Source: Algirhabdus cladophorae (GTDB lineage: Bacteria > Pseudomonadota > Alphaproteobacteria > Rhodobacterales > Rhodobacteraceae). From it: a DNA stretch of 64,000 nucleotides. The notes under the pieces were generated by a model. That model saw only the letters and a program-made list of their open reading frames with translations. It did not search any database and was not told where the DNA came from. Positions 1-8,266 of this stretch are shown one piece after another (the stretch's first letter is position 1; the number at the start of each line of letters is the position of its first letter). The translations under genes were made by a program, and so were the position numbers. Location: positions 3,286,001-3,350,000 of the forward strand of contig NZ_CP173029.1 in assembly GCF_044772865.1 (NCBI RefSeq), written 5' to 3'.

Positions 1-482
1 TTTGTTGCCGTATAAGGCGCGATGCCGGGACGGGCCAAGGCAGTTTGTACCGACGCAATGTTGATGATCTTGCCCGCACCACGACCGATCATATGTTTGG
101 CCACCGCTTGGCCCACATGAAACACAGAAGCGATATTGGTCTGCAAAAGGCGTTCAAAAGCATCGGCAGGGAAATTTTCCAGCTCGGTCCGGTGCTGCAT
201 GCCTGCATTGTTGATCAGGATATCAATAGCTCCGTTGGCGGCTTCGAACCCGTTCACAGCCGCGGCAACGCCCTCATGATCCGTGGCGTCAAAGGCTAGG
301 GTGTGTGCCGCCCCCAACGCCTGTGCAGCATTGGCCAACTTGACCTCATCCCGACCGTTTAGAACCACCGACGCACCGGCATCTTGCAAGCCTTTGGCAA
401 GGGCGTATCCGATGCCTTGGGACGATCCAGTGATCAAGGCTGTTTTGCCAGTGAGGTCAAATAACGGGTTTGGAGATGTCAT
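1..482 (-). CDS. idnO: Gluconate 5-dehydrogenase-like SDR oxidoreductase (3' end outside window)
   Basis: Reverse-strand reading from an ATG at 482 stays open to the window edge, so only the N-terminal ~160 residues are present. It begins MTSPNPLFDLTGKTALITGS and shows the SDR cofactor motif TGSSQGIG, the NNAG motif, the catalytic serine in NIASV and the YTATK Tyr-x3-Lys pair right at the edge. Family knowledge: IdnO-type SDRs interconvert 5-ketogluconate and gluconate with NADP(H). Context supports this: it is divergent from an IdnD-like dehydrogenase across an 87-bp gap that carries a perfect 16-bp palindrome. Substrate specificity is inferred from the neighbours. Confidence 0.85.
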   Translation of the reverse strand, partial: MTSPNPLFDLTGKTALITGSSQGIGYALAKGLQDAGASVVLNGRDEVKLANAAQALGAAHTLAFDATDHEGVAAAVNGFEAANGAIDILINNAGMQHRTELENFPADAFERLLQTNIASVFHVGQAVAKHMIGRGAGKIINIASVQTALARPGIAPYTAT

Positions 483-527
483 GAATTTGCGTCCTTTTTG
501 GTCTCGACGGGTCGTGTTGCGATCGTT

Positions 528-543
528 ATGTTATCGATAACAT
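528..543. promoter_or_regulatory. Perfect 16-bp palindromic operator, copy 1 (GntR/IdnR-like)
   Basis: ATGTTATCGATAACAT is self-complementary and lies between the divergent starts of idnO (482) and idnD (570). An identical 16-mer occurs at 3185-3200 in the second divergent promoter of the gluconate region. It resembles the E. coli GntR/IdnR operator (ATGTTACC-GTAACAT core), so a LacI-family gluconate repressor is the likely ligand. No such regulator is in the window. Confidence 0.8.
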
Positions 544-569
544 TTTTAGTCAAGCGCTGCGAGTCCCAA

Positions 570-1598
570 ATGAAATCCATCGTCATTCATGCCCCAAAAG
601 ACCTACGGGTCGAAGACAGTTCCATCCCGGATCTTGGGGCGGGGCAGGTACGGATCAAAATGGCTGCAGGCGGTGTGTGCGGCTCGGATCTGCATTACTA
701 CAATCACGGTGGGTTTGGTGCGATCCGGCTGAAAGAACCAATGATCCTAGGGCACGAAGTGGCCGGATACATCGAGGCAGTTGCAGACGATGTGACAACC
801 CATAAGGTCGGACAATTGGTGGCCGTGTCGCCCTCGCGGCCCTGTGCCGCATGCGAATACTGCCTCAAAGGCATGCAAAACCATTGCCTTAACATGCGAT
901 TTTACGGCTCAGCGATGCCATTTCCACATATCCAAGGGGCGTTTCGCGAAGTCTTGGTGGCCGACGCCAGCCAATGCGCGATCGCAGATGGCCTCAGCCC
1001 AGGCGAAGCTGCCATGGCGGAACCCTTGGCCGTGTGCTTGCACGCAACCCGACGTGCCGGTGAAATGCTGGGCAAAACTGTGTTGGTCACCGGGTGTGGG
1101 CCGATTGGTGTATTGTGCATTTTGGCAGCGCGCCGGGCAGGGGCGGCCAAAATCATCGCAACAGATCTGAGTGATTTCACCTTGGGCAAAGCGGCCGAGG
1201 CCGGCGCAGATATCACACTAAATATGGTCACAACGCCCGATGGATTGGCCCCCTATACCAAGGACAAAGGCCAAATCGACGTTTTGTTTGAGTGTTCGGG
1301 TGCAGCACCTGCATTGCACGGCGCGATCCCAGCGATGCGGCCCTGTGGCGTGATCGTGCAACTTGGCATGGGCGGCGATATGAGCCTTCCCATGTTGGCC
1401 ATCACCGCAAAAGAACTGCAGTTGCGCGGCTCATTCCGCTTCCATGAAGAGTTCGGGCTGGGGGTTGATCTGATGCAAAAGGGCCTGATCGATGTCAAAC
1501 CTCTCATCACCCACACCTTGCCGTTGGACCAAGCCATTGACGCCTTTGAAATCGCCAGCGATCGCAGCCAAGCGATGAAAGCGCAGATTACGTTCTAG
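570..1598 (+). CDS. idnD: L-idonate 5-dehydrogenase, zinc-dependent alcohol dehydrogenase family
   Basis: A medium-chain zinc dehydrogenase of 342 residues, the usual IdnD length, that would oxidise L-idonate to 5-ketogluconate with NAD(P). Catalytic-zinc ligands are visible as Cys37 (GGVCGSD) and His62-Glu63 (GHE). The structural-zinc cysteines lie at 92, 95, 98 and 106. The Rossmann motif is VTGCGPIGVL. The reading frame is open from 498, but the ATG at 570 matches the family N-terminus (MKSIVIHAPKDLRVED) and lies downstream of the operator at 528-543, so I chose it. Divergent from idnO. Confidence 0.9.
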   Translation: MKSIVIHAPKDLRVEDSSIPDLGAGQVRIKMAAGGVCGSDLHYYNHGGFGAIRLKEPMILGHEVAGYIEAVADDVTTHKVGQLVAVSPSRPCAACEYCLKGMQNHCLNMRFYGSAMPFPHIQGAFREVLVADASQCAIADGLSPGEAAMAEPLAVCLHATRRAGEMLGKTVLVTGCGPIGVLCILAARRAGAAKIIATDLSDFTLGKAAEAGADITLNMVTTPDGLAPYTKDKGQIDVLFECSGAAPALHGAIPAMRPCGVIVQLGMGGDMSLPMLAITAKELQLRGSFRFHEEFGLGVDLMQKGLIDVKPLITHTLPLDQAIDAFEIASDRSQAMKAQITF

Positions 1599-1835
1599 CT
1601 ATAAAAATAAGGGGATTTGAGCCGGGCCGTCAGGCTCCACCCGGTTCAGGATGGCTGGTTCATTTCCCGCGGCTTTTTGCATGACCAACGTGTGATACAC
1701 CAGCAAGGCGCGGCGCACGACCTCCGTGGCGTTGCTGGCGTGGGTCAGCCGTTGAATATCGGCCATGGCGGACTCCAGTTCGCCGTTCAGTCGGATCGTA
1801 ACGCGATCCTTTTGTTTGTCTTTCAACATCCGCAT
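1599..1835 (-). CDS. Small ribbon-helix-helix-like protein, unknown target
   Basis: 78 residues. The segment RVTIRLNGELESAMADIQRL followed by a helical stretch ending in EVVRRALLVYH has the beta-strand/helix/helix look of a CopG/RHH DNA-binding fold. It abuts the idnD stop codon in convergent orientation. A purine-rich AAAGGT precedes the ATG-CGG-ATG start. No toxin partner is recognisable next to it, so calling it an antitoxin would be speculation. Confidence 0.6.
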   Translation of the reverse strand: MRMLKDKQKDRVTIRLNGELESAMADIQRLTHASNATEVVRRALLVYHTLVMQKAAGNEPAILNRVEPDGPAQIPLFL

Positions 1836-2127
1836 TACCTTTAAATAATTTGAACTTTTAATTCAGTTAAACCGAATATGCCACGAATCGCAACACTTAT
1901 GGTGCCCGTTGGTTTACCTGTGGCAATTATGTCAGACAATAGGCTATTTCGCACAACTTTTAGGCAAACGCCCGCGCGCATTAATATTTCAGTCTCATTA
2001 TTTGAGACGCAATTAAAGAACCTTGCAGTTATGGCGGTTTTTAATTGACTGACCAACCCACAAAAGAATGTACTCGAAGGAAGTCATGCAAAACCGCGTG
2101 GCTGTTCATCAATTAGGAGAAAATCTG
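1836..2127. other. AT-rich intergenic gap, no recognisable gene
   Basis: About 290 bp, clearly richer in A/T than its surroundings, between the RHH-like gene and two small forward genes. A reverse 71-codon frame (1841-2056) has no convincing ribosome-binding site or recognisable motif. I see no tRNA or other structured RNA. Confidence 0.4.
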
Positions 2128-2385
2128 ATGGAAATCTTACACAAAGGACTATCCGGCCTAACCGGCACAAACGCAGGCGGCATCCCAGACGCAATCATCG
2201 CGGGCACCGTTCTGGTCCACCTACCCAATGACACCGGAGACAACGTTTTGACCAACTTTACCGCGAACGCCGCCGGCGGCATCGCCCCCGATGCTGATGC
2301 GCTGCTGACTGCACCAACACTCACGACACACAAACCAAAAGGAGTCACGAATGACAGAAAGGCACACAGATCTAAAAACGAATGA
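2128..2385 (+). CDS. Small hypothetical protein
   Basis: 85 codons from an ATG preceded by TTAGGAGAAAATCTG, a good Shine-Dalgarno match. The protein starts MEILHKGLSGLTGTNAGG, then is rich in Ala, Gly, Asp and Thr, and ends in a basic tail. Its last 35 bp overlap the next gene, which suggests translational coupling. I do not recognise a family. No signal peptide or membrane segment is evident. The frame could be open further upstream (from 2068), but only 2128 has a proper RBS. Confidence 0.5.
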   Translation: MEILHKGLSGLTGTNAGGIPDAIIAGTVLVHLPNDTGDNVLTNFTANAAGGIAPDADALLTAPTLTTHKPKGVTNDRKAHRSKNE

Positions 2386-2683
2386 CGCGTTTGACGCTTT
2401 AACGAACAAGAGCCTCGAAGCTGAACTGAAGGAAAAGGTTCATATTGAGGCTTGGACTTGGAAAGATCTACGAGACATTCGAAATGGCATTTTTGCAAGC
2501 ATCTTTGCCGCTTTGATCATTGCGTTGGCTGCTCTCGCAGTTGTCCTTACGCAAGCATTTTTAGATCGCTCCAAGAGCACGCAAACGCCACACAAGGCCC
2601 CGGCGGAAAACCCAATCCAAGAGGCACCGGTACCCAGTGTGAGAATTAAAGAAAGGGAAGGCTGGCATGTCACCGACATCTAG
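2351..2683 (+). CDS. Small single-pass membrane protein, hypothetical
   Basis: 110 residues with an AAAAGGAG ribosome-binding site seven bases before the ATG. The N-terminal half is charged and probably helical (residues ~1-45). A hydrophobic segment follows at ~50-72 (IFASIFAALIIALAALAVVL), then a Pro/Lys/Glu-rich tail. The topology suggests a membrane-anchored protein. It overlaps the previous small gene by 35 bp and ends just before a strong intrinsic terminator, so the two probably form their own transcription unit. Function unknown. Confidence 0.6.
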   Translation: MTERHTDLKTNDAFDALTNKSLEAELKEKVHIEAWTWKDLRDIRNGIFASIFAALIIALAALAVVLTQAFLDRSKSTQTPHKAPAENPIQEAPVPSVRIKEREGWHVTDI

Positions 2684-2709
2684 TGAACCTGAAGAGGCAA
2701 CATCTACCT

Positions 2710-2744
2710 AGGCTCACTGACGAAAATTCAGTGAGCCTTTTTAT
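2710..2744 (+). terminator. Intrinsic terminator after the two small genes
   Basis: AGGCTCACTGA pairs perfectly with TCAGTGAGCCT around a 7-nt loop and is followed by a T-run. It closes the 2128-2683 unit and overlaps the stop codon of the reverse gene at 2741. Confidence 0.85.
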
Positions 2745-3154
2745 GTGGCGCCTATGGCGTCCAGTGCCGCTTTGGCCACTTCGATGTCTTGATCACCACT
2801 GCCGGATCCAACGCCTATCCCACCAACGCAAATGCCATCCAGCATGATTGGCAGCCCACCGGGCAGACCAGTGACATGGCCTTGGGTTGCAAGCCCAATC
2901 AAAGGTTGCACAGGCTCGGGGATCGCGTTGCTCGGCGCACGGATCGACGCCGCTGTTTCGGCCTTGGCACGCGCACTTTTTAGGCTGAGGAATTTAGCGC
3001 CAGTCATCCGCAATTCGGCCATCGTCACACCACTTGCATCGACAATTACAATGCACTGCGGTTGACCCATTTGCGTGGCCTTTGCAACCGCAGCAGTCAA
3101 CATCGCAAGCGCGCCTTCATGGGTCAACGTAATCGAAGGTGTAGCAAAGGACAT
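2741..3154 (-). CDS. GlcG/HbpS family heme-binding-like protein
   Basis: 137 residues, the typical size of the GlcG/HbpS family (Pfam 'heme-degrading' domain). Typical features are the opening helix with HEGALAMLTAAVAKATQMG, the strand CIVIVDASG, the helix with SARAKAETAAS, the PLIGLATQGHVTGLPGGLPI turn and the C-terminal GGIGVGSGSGDQDIEVAKAA. Biochemical roles in this family vary and often go unassigned. It sits divergently from the lactonase, with the second copy of the gluconate-type operator between them, so it is probably part of that regulon. Confidence 0.8.
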   Translation of the reverse strand: MSFATPSITLTHEGALAMLTAAVAKATQMGQPQCIVIVDASGVTMAELRMTGAKFLSLKSARAKAETAASIRAPSNAIPEPVQPLIGLATQGHVTGLPGGLPIMLDGICVGGIGVGSGSGDQDIEVAKAALDAIGAT

Positions 3155-3184
3155 CTATGTCGCCTTTCGGTTTGACGTAAAATA

Positions 3185-3200
3185 ATGTTATCGATAACAT
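3185..3200. promoter_or_regulatory. Perfect 16-bp palindromic operator, copy 2 (GntR/IdnR-like)
   Basis: ATGTTATCGATAACAT, identical to 528-543, lies between the divergent starts of the GlcG-like gene (3154) and the lactonase gene (3232). Two identical palindromes 2.6 kb apart, each in a divergent promoter of sugar-acid genes, point to one shared repressor. Confidence 0.8.
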
Positions 3201-3231
3201 ACACGTAGCCAAATGGAAGTGGGAAAGCCAT

Positions 3232-4128
3232 ATGTCCTTCTTTGAAAGTATCGATCCAGTCTTTGACAGCTATGTCTTGGGCAATGCACCCGTGAAACAG
3301 CTGGCCACTGGATTTGATTGGGTCGAGGGGCCTGTTTGGTTTGGCGATGCGAACTGTCTGTTGTTCTCGGACATTCCCAACAACAAGATCATGCGCTGGT
3401 CGCCTGAAACTGGCATTTCCACATTTCGTGAACCATCGAATTTCGCCAATGGGCACACCCGTGATCTGCAAGGGCGGCTGATTTCATGCGAACACGGCAC
3501 CCGCCGTGTCACGCGGACCGAACACGATGGAACGATCACAGTCATCGCAGACAAATTTGACGGCAAACCCCTGAATTCCCCCAATGATGTGATGGTCAAA
3601 CGCGATGGCACCATTTGGTTCAGCGATCCGCATTATGGTATCATGACCAATTATGAAGGCTTCAAAGCCGAGCAAGAATTAGCATGCCAAGTCTATTGCG
3701 TTGATCCCGATACAGGCACCATTGACGCAAAGATCACCGATATGAACTGCCCAAACGGTCTGGCGTTTTCGCCAGATGAAACATTGCTTTACGTGGCAGA
3801 CACGGGCCGGATGTTCAGTGACGATCCCCAAGGGATCAGGGTCTACGATATCAAAAATGGGGACGCACTAAACGGGCGTGCCTTTCATGCGATTGATCCT
3901 GGGTGTTCGGATGGGTTTCGCATGGACACTGACGGCAACCTTTGGTCATCGGCCGCTGATGGCGTGCAATGTCTTGCACCGGACGGGCGTCTGCTGGGCA
4001 AGGTTTTTGTTCCCGAACTGGTATCAAATATCTGTTTCGGTGGACGTGCCAAACAGCAATTGTTTATCACGGCCACCACGTCCATTTATTCAATCAAACT
4101 TAATCGCCAAGGGGTGCAATTTCCGTGA
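3232..4128 (+). CDS. SMP-30/gluconolactonase family lactonase
   Basis: 298-residue six-bladed beta-propeller lactonase of the SMP-30/LRE family, predicted to hydrolyse gluconolactone or a related sugar lactone to the acid. Likely metal ligands are the Glu in VEGPVWF, the Asn in NSPNDVMV and the Asp in GCSDGFRMD. A GTGGGAAAG stretch precedes the ATG. Its stop overlaps the GTG start of gnd (GTGA, 4 bp), so the two are translationally coupled, and the operator at 3185-3200 lies upstream. Confidence 0.88.
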   Translation: MSFFESIDPVFDSYVLGNAPVKQLATGFDWVEGPVWFGDANCLLFSDIPNNKIMRWSPETGISTFREPSNFANGHTRDLQGRLISCEHGTRRVTRTEHDGTITVIADKFDGKPLNSPNDVMVKRDGTIWFSDPHYGIMTNYEGFKAEQELACQVYCVDPDTGTIDAKITDMNCPNGLAFSPDETLLYVADTGRMFSDDPQGIRVYDIKNGDALNGRAFHAIDPGCSDGFRMDTDGNLWSSAADGVQCLAPDGRLLGKVFVPELVSNICFGGRAKQQLFITATTSIYSIKLNRQGVQFP

Positions 4129-5543
4129 GCAAATCTGAAATCGGTCTGATCGGCCTTGGAACTATGGGCGCCGCCCTGTCTCTAAATATCGCAGATAATG
4201 GCTTTGACATCGCGGTCTACAATCGCACTGCCAGCAAGACCAAAGCGTTTATGAACAGCGCTGGCGACCTGGCCAACAAGTTCACACCAACCGAAACTTT
4301 GGAAGAGCTTGTCGCCGCAATCGCCAAACCGCGCGCGATCATCCTTATGGTGCCTGCTGGTGACGCAGTGGATGCTCAAATCGATGCACTTCGGCCTTTG
4401 CTGGACAAAGATGATCTGATCATCGATGCGGGCAACGCCAATTTCCACAGCACCAATAAACGTGCAGAAACCGCCCAAAAGACTGGGGTACCGTTCATCG
4501 GAATGGGTGTTTCCGGCGGCGAAGAGGGCGCGCGATTTGGCCCCTCTATTATGGGCGGCGGGCCAAAGGAAGGATGGGATCGCGTGTCCCATATCCTCAA
4601 AGCGATCTCCGCCAAATATGAGGGACAGCCCTGCGCCACTTGGATGGGCGAAGGCGGTGCTGGGCATTTCGTAAAGACCGTGCACAACGGTATTGAATAT
4701 GCAGATATGCAGATGATCGCCGAGGCGTATGGTGTCATGCGCGATGGCTTTGGATGGGATGCCAAAGCCTGCGGTCAAACCTTTGAGACATGGAACAATG
4801 GCCCGCTACAATCTTACCTGATTGAGATATCAGGCAAAGTGGCCATGGCCGAGGACCCGCAAACAGGGTCGGCCATGTTGGACATCATTCTGGACCGCGC
4901 CGGACAAAAAGGCACAGGGCGCTGGACAGCCATCGAGGCCTTGCACCTTGCGGCCCCAATCCCAGTGATTGATGCGGCTGTGACCGCACGCAACATCAGC
5001 GCACAATTGGATCAGCGCAAAGCCGGTGAGGCACTGTTTGGTCCTGCACCGCATGCAATCCCAGTAGGCACGCTGGAACGCCAAGATATCGAAGGGGCGC
5101 TGATCGCTGGCAAGATCATGTGCTACGCGCAGGGTTTTGATCTGCTCAATGCGGCCAGCACCACATTTGACTGGGATCTGCCAATGCCTGCAATTGCCGA
5201 AGTGTGGCGTGAGGGCTGCATCATTCGGTCAGCTATGTTGAACGATATGTCCAGTGCACTGACAAAAGATCCCACAGGCAATTTGATGTTCGCCCCGTTC
5301 TTTGCTGCGTTGATGCGGACCCATGAGGCCGCCTTGCGCAAGACCGTCAGTGTATCTTTAGCCCACGGATTGCCTGTGCCCGCCCTATCCGCCGCCTTGA
5401 CCTATTTTGACATGATGCGCACGGGCCGCTCGACTGCAAACATGATCCAAGGGCAGCGCGATTTCTTTGGCGCGCACGGGTTTGAACGCACAGACAGCGA
5501 CGACGGCGGTCACCATGGCCCATGGGCAATGTCTGCCTCCTAG
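4125..5543 (+). CDS. gnd: 6-phosphogluconate dehydrogenase, decarboxylating
   Basis: 472 residues, the full length of the long-chain Gnd enzymes. It oxidises 6-phosphogluconate to ribulose 5-phosphate and CO2 with NADP. Visible motifs are the N-terminal GLGTMG nucleotide-binding turn, the catalytic GGAGHFVKTVHNGIEY segment (Lys and Asn) and the family signature LDRAGQKGTGRW. It starts with GTG inside the lactonase stop codon. With the lactonase and idnO/idnD it forms a gluconate-to-pentose-phosphate route. Gluconate kinase is not in the window. Confidence 0.95.
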   Translation: MSKSEIGLIGLGTMGAALSLNIADNGFDIAVYNRTASKTKAFMNSAGDLANKFTPTETLEELVAAIAKPRAIILMVPAGDAVDAQIDALRPLLDKDDLIIDAGNANFHSTNKRAETAQKTGVPFIGMGVSGGEEGARFGPSIMGGGPKEGWDRVSHILKAISAKYEGQPCATWMGEGGAGHFVKTVHNGIEYADMQMIAEAYGVMRDGFGWDAKACGQTFETWNNGPLQSYLIEISGKVAMAEDPQTGSAMLDIILDRAGQKGTGRWTAIEALHLAAPIPVIDAAVTARNISAQLDQRKAGEALFGPAPHAIPVGTLERQDIEGALIAGKIMCYAQGFDLLNAASTTFDWDLPMPAIAEVWREGCIIRSAMLNDMSSALTKDPTGNLMFAPFFAALMRTHEAALRKTVSVSLAHGLPVPALSAALTYFDMMRTGRSTANMIQGQRDFFGAHGFERTDSDDGGHHGPWAMSAS

Positions 5544-5549
5544 ACCGGC

Positions 5550-7559
5550 TCAGACCGTTGGAATGTGCAGGCGGATCATGGTGCCATGGTCCGCAAAATG
5601 TTCAATCGCCAGATTATTCTCTTTGGCGAGATATTGAACGATGGACAGACCTAAACCACTGCCATCTTGGTGTTGACCACTGGGCAAGCGCGTGCTGCGG
5701 GTCAGCGCCAATTGCCATTCAGCGGGGCTGATCCCAATGCCAGTATCTTGGACCACCAGCCATGCGCCAGTCGCGTCTTGATCCACAAAAAGGCGCACTT
5801 CCCCGTGATCGGTATATTTTACAGCGTTCGAAACGAGGTTCGTCATGATCCGCATCAACGGTAAAACTGGCAAGCGGGTAGAAAGTTGGGTCGGCTCATA
5901 AACCAGTTCGATGCCCTTGGCCTGCGCATCGGGCAAAAACATGTCATAGACAGTGCGCATGACCTCATCCACGTCGACGATCGCGTCGTCTAACGTTGCC
6001 TTGGTTGCGATCGCCCGCGGGTGCGTGGCTGTGGCCAATTCCTGTTGCACCAACTGTTCGAGGTAATTGAACGTGTCTTCGATATCCAAGGATTTAGGCC
6101 CGTTGTCGGATCCGTTTGCCATCGCATTCACGTTCAACCGCAAGGCATGCAGAGGTTGCCGCAAGTCATGGAAGGTATCGGCCAAAGCGCGTTCTTTGGA
6201 ATCTGCCAACTCGATGGCCAAGGCATAATCTTGTTCCAACTCTTGCAGTCGCGTCGATAATTTGAGGGCTTTTTGTGCCTCCGACAGGCTGACCTCGAGG
6301 GCATCGGAACGGATCTTTTTGAGTTGATTGAACCGGTCCACAATCGCAAGGCCCATCAATGCGGCGTCACAGACCAAAACCACGCGCATGGAATCGAATT
6401 GCAGCTCTTCGGAAATCTCGATCCCGAACCAATGGCGCGACGTCATAATGGCCGATGAAATCACAGCGCCCCCCCATGCAATGACGTAAAATCGGACTTC
6501 CTTGAACCGTGTACGCGCAGCGTTCAGGCCAGATGCAGTAAACAGGATAGTGGCCACAAGCGCCAACATCACAAAGTTCTTTTTCAGCATTTGATGATCA
6601 GCAAAGAGCGAAGCCACCAACATCATCACACAGGCCGCCATAACCGCCAAAAGCATCTTGTCAAAAATCGGATGATAAAGCGGCGTTTGCAAAAACGAGC
6701 GGGCAAAGTTTGCGCCAAAAAAGATGATCCAAGCCCCTATTGCCAGCGAGGCGTAGGCGTTGAGCAACGGGGCACTTGGCCACAGATATCGAAACGTGTT
6801 GCCATCCGCGTGCATCACAAACAACAAGCCACCCACGGCATATAGCCCATAGGCTAAGAAGACTCCGCTTCGGGTAAAAGCAAAGGCCATGGTTGATGCA
6901 ATCACCAGCAACATCATCATGCCGTAGTAGATGAAATTCTTGGCCGTTTTGTTCGCCGCAAGCACCTGAAAGCTGTCGCGGGTCTCTAGGGAAAACGCCA
7001 GTTCAGAGGATCCACCAGACCAATACCGGATGTAGATCGTCGTGCTGGATGCAGGCTCCAGACGCAGGGGCGCGATCAATTCAGGATAACTGATCGGGCG
7101 GGACGTGTAGGGCGACAGTTCGGTTTGATTGATCAATTCCTCGATACGACCGTCGGGTTGAACGGAAAAAACCTGAAAGTTCTGGAAGAAATTCTCGCGA
7201 AAATGTAGGCGCCATTCTGTTGTTTCTGAACTGGTGTTTTCCAAACCAAACCGCAGCCATATGGCATCCTTGATATAGCCAAAATCTAAGCTGGCGTTAG
7301 GCTCGACCCCCCATCTGGGTTGGGCCATAGCCGTATCAAGCCGTGCGTTATTTGACGGGTCTAGCCAGTATTCAACGGCACCGATAAACCCTTGTGTCGG
7401 CACCGGTCCGTCAGCCACTATCGTCGTGCGCGCCTGACCCGGGTTTTGGGCTTGGGCTGCAGTATCAATCTGTGCAAAGATCGCAAGTGCTATGATCCAC
7501 ACCCATATCCCAATTTTCGCGAGCCCACTATGCCAACGGTGATTATTGCCGACGATCAT
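5550..7559 (-). CDS. 7TMR-DISM sensor histidine kinase
   Basis: About 669 residues from the ATG at 7559 (the frame is open to 7667). After a hydrophobic signal/anchor (~12-36) comes a periplasmic 7TMR-DISMED2-type sensor domain (~45-185), then about seven hydrophobic helices (~190-400). A coiled coil leads into the dimerisation helix with the phosphoacceptor His in FHDLRQPLHAL. The ATPase domain has the N box NLVSNAVKY, DTGIG and GSGLGLS. Ligand unknown; DISM receptors are thought to bind carbohydrate-like or other small molecules. The start overlaps the divergent response regulator start by 30 bp. It ends 6 bp from gnd, convergently. Confidence 0.88.
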   Translation of the reverse strand: MIVGNNHRWHSGLAKIGIWVWIIALAIFAQIDTAAQAQNPGQARTTIVADGPVPTQGFIGAVEYWLDPSNNARLDTAMAQPRWGVEPNASLDFGYIKDAIWLRFGLENTSSETTEWRLHFRENFFQNFQVFSVQPDGRIEELINQTELSPYTSRPISYPELIAPLRLEPASSTTIYIRYWSGGSSELAFSLETRDSFQVLAANKTAKNFIYYGMMMLLVIASTMAFAFTRSGVFLAYGLYAVGGLLFVMHADGNTFRYLWPSAPLLNAYASLAIGAWIIFFGANFARSFLQTPLYHPIFDKMLLAVMAACVMMLVASLFADHQMLKKNFVMLALVATILFTASGLNAARTRFKEVRFYVIAWGGAVISSAIMTSRHWFGIEISEELQFDSMRVVLVCDAALMGLAIVDRFNQLKKIRSDALEVSLSEAQKALKLSTRLQELEQDYALAIELADSKERALADTFHDLRQPLHALRLNVNAMANGSDNGPKSLDIEDTFNYLEQLVQQELATATHPRAIATKATLDDAIVDVDEVMRTVYDMFLPDAQAKGIELVYEPTQLSTRLPVLPLMRIMTNLVSNAVKYTDHGEVRLFVDQDATGAWLVVQDTGIGISPAEWQLALTRSTRLPSGQHQDGSGLGLSIVQYLAKENNLAIEHFADHGTMIRLHIPTV

Positions 7560-8141
7560 GCATTCACCGTACAAGGCATGGTCCAAGCTATCAAAGATCT
7601 GGAACAGTTTGACGTTGTTGCGACTTGTGCCAACGGCATGGAGGCAATCGTCGCGGCCAAAACCCACCGGCCTGATCTGGCTTTGCTCGATCTATCCATG
7701 CCGGATCTGACCGGTCTGGAGGCATTTTTGGAAATTCAACGTTGGTCGCCTGACACCCGCGTTGTTGTAATCACCGGAAACCCCGTATCGGGTTTGATCA
7801 CCCAATTGATTGAGGCTGGCATTCATGGGTTGTTTGTTAAATCCGCACCACCACAAGAAATCTTTGACGGTATTCAACGCGTCGCGGATGGCGAAAACGT
7901 CTATGCCCAAGACTTTGATACTCTGGTTACGGACACCTCGGAAGAGGCCCTGTCGGCGCGTGAGATCGAAGTCCTTGGCGCAATTGCTAAAGGCCTGAGC
8001 AATCCCAAGATCGCTGACCGTTTGGGCATCTCGCCCAAAACCGTCGAAAGCCATCGAGGGTCTTTGATGCGTAAACTGGGCGTTCATTCCACGGCCTCAT
8101 TACTAATTCAGGCCGTTAAAAAGGGTCTTATCGACGTATAA
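7530..8141 (+). CDS. NarL/FixJ-type response regulator
   Basis: 203 residues. The receiver domain has the acidic pair in IIADDH, phosphoacceptor Asp54 (LALLDLSMP) and the conserved Lys in LFVKSA. The output is a LuxR-type helix-turn-helix (LSAREIEVLGAIAKGLSNPKIADRLGIS...). I chose the ATG at 7530 because the receiver begins there; upstream codons in the same frame lie inside the kinase gene. The divergent 7TMR-DISM kinase is the obvious partner. Confidence 0.9.
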   Translation: MPTVIIADDHAFTVQGMVQAIKDLEQFDVVATCANGMEAIVAAKTHRPDLALLDLSMPDLTGLEAFLEIQRWSPDTRVVVITGNPVSGLITQLIEAGIHGLFVKSAPPQEIFDGIQRVADGENVYAQDFDTLVTDTSEEALSAREIEVLGAIAKGLSNPKIADRLGISPKTVESHRGSLMRKLGVHSTASLLIQAVKKGLIDV

Positions 8142-8215
8142 AATGCAGTGGCCTGCACAAGCAGTTTGGCAGGGCTTTAGGCATTGGTAAACTCAGGTAA
8201 TTACCCCAAAATTGC

Positions 8216-8243
8216 AAAAGGGGGCCGTATGACCCCCTTTTAC
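8216..8243. terminator. Bidirectional intrinsic terminator
   Basis: AAAAGGGGG pairs with CCCCCTTTT around an 8-nt loop, so a U-tract arises on either strand. It lies between the convergent response regulator gene and leuB and can serve both. Confidence 0.8.
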
Positions 8244-8266
8244 TGCATTATATCGATGGCTTAGGC

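Noticed and set aside
1841..2056. Reverse 71-codon frame in the AT-rich gap
   Set aside because: No convincing RBS, no recognisable domain and composition like intergenic DNA.
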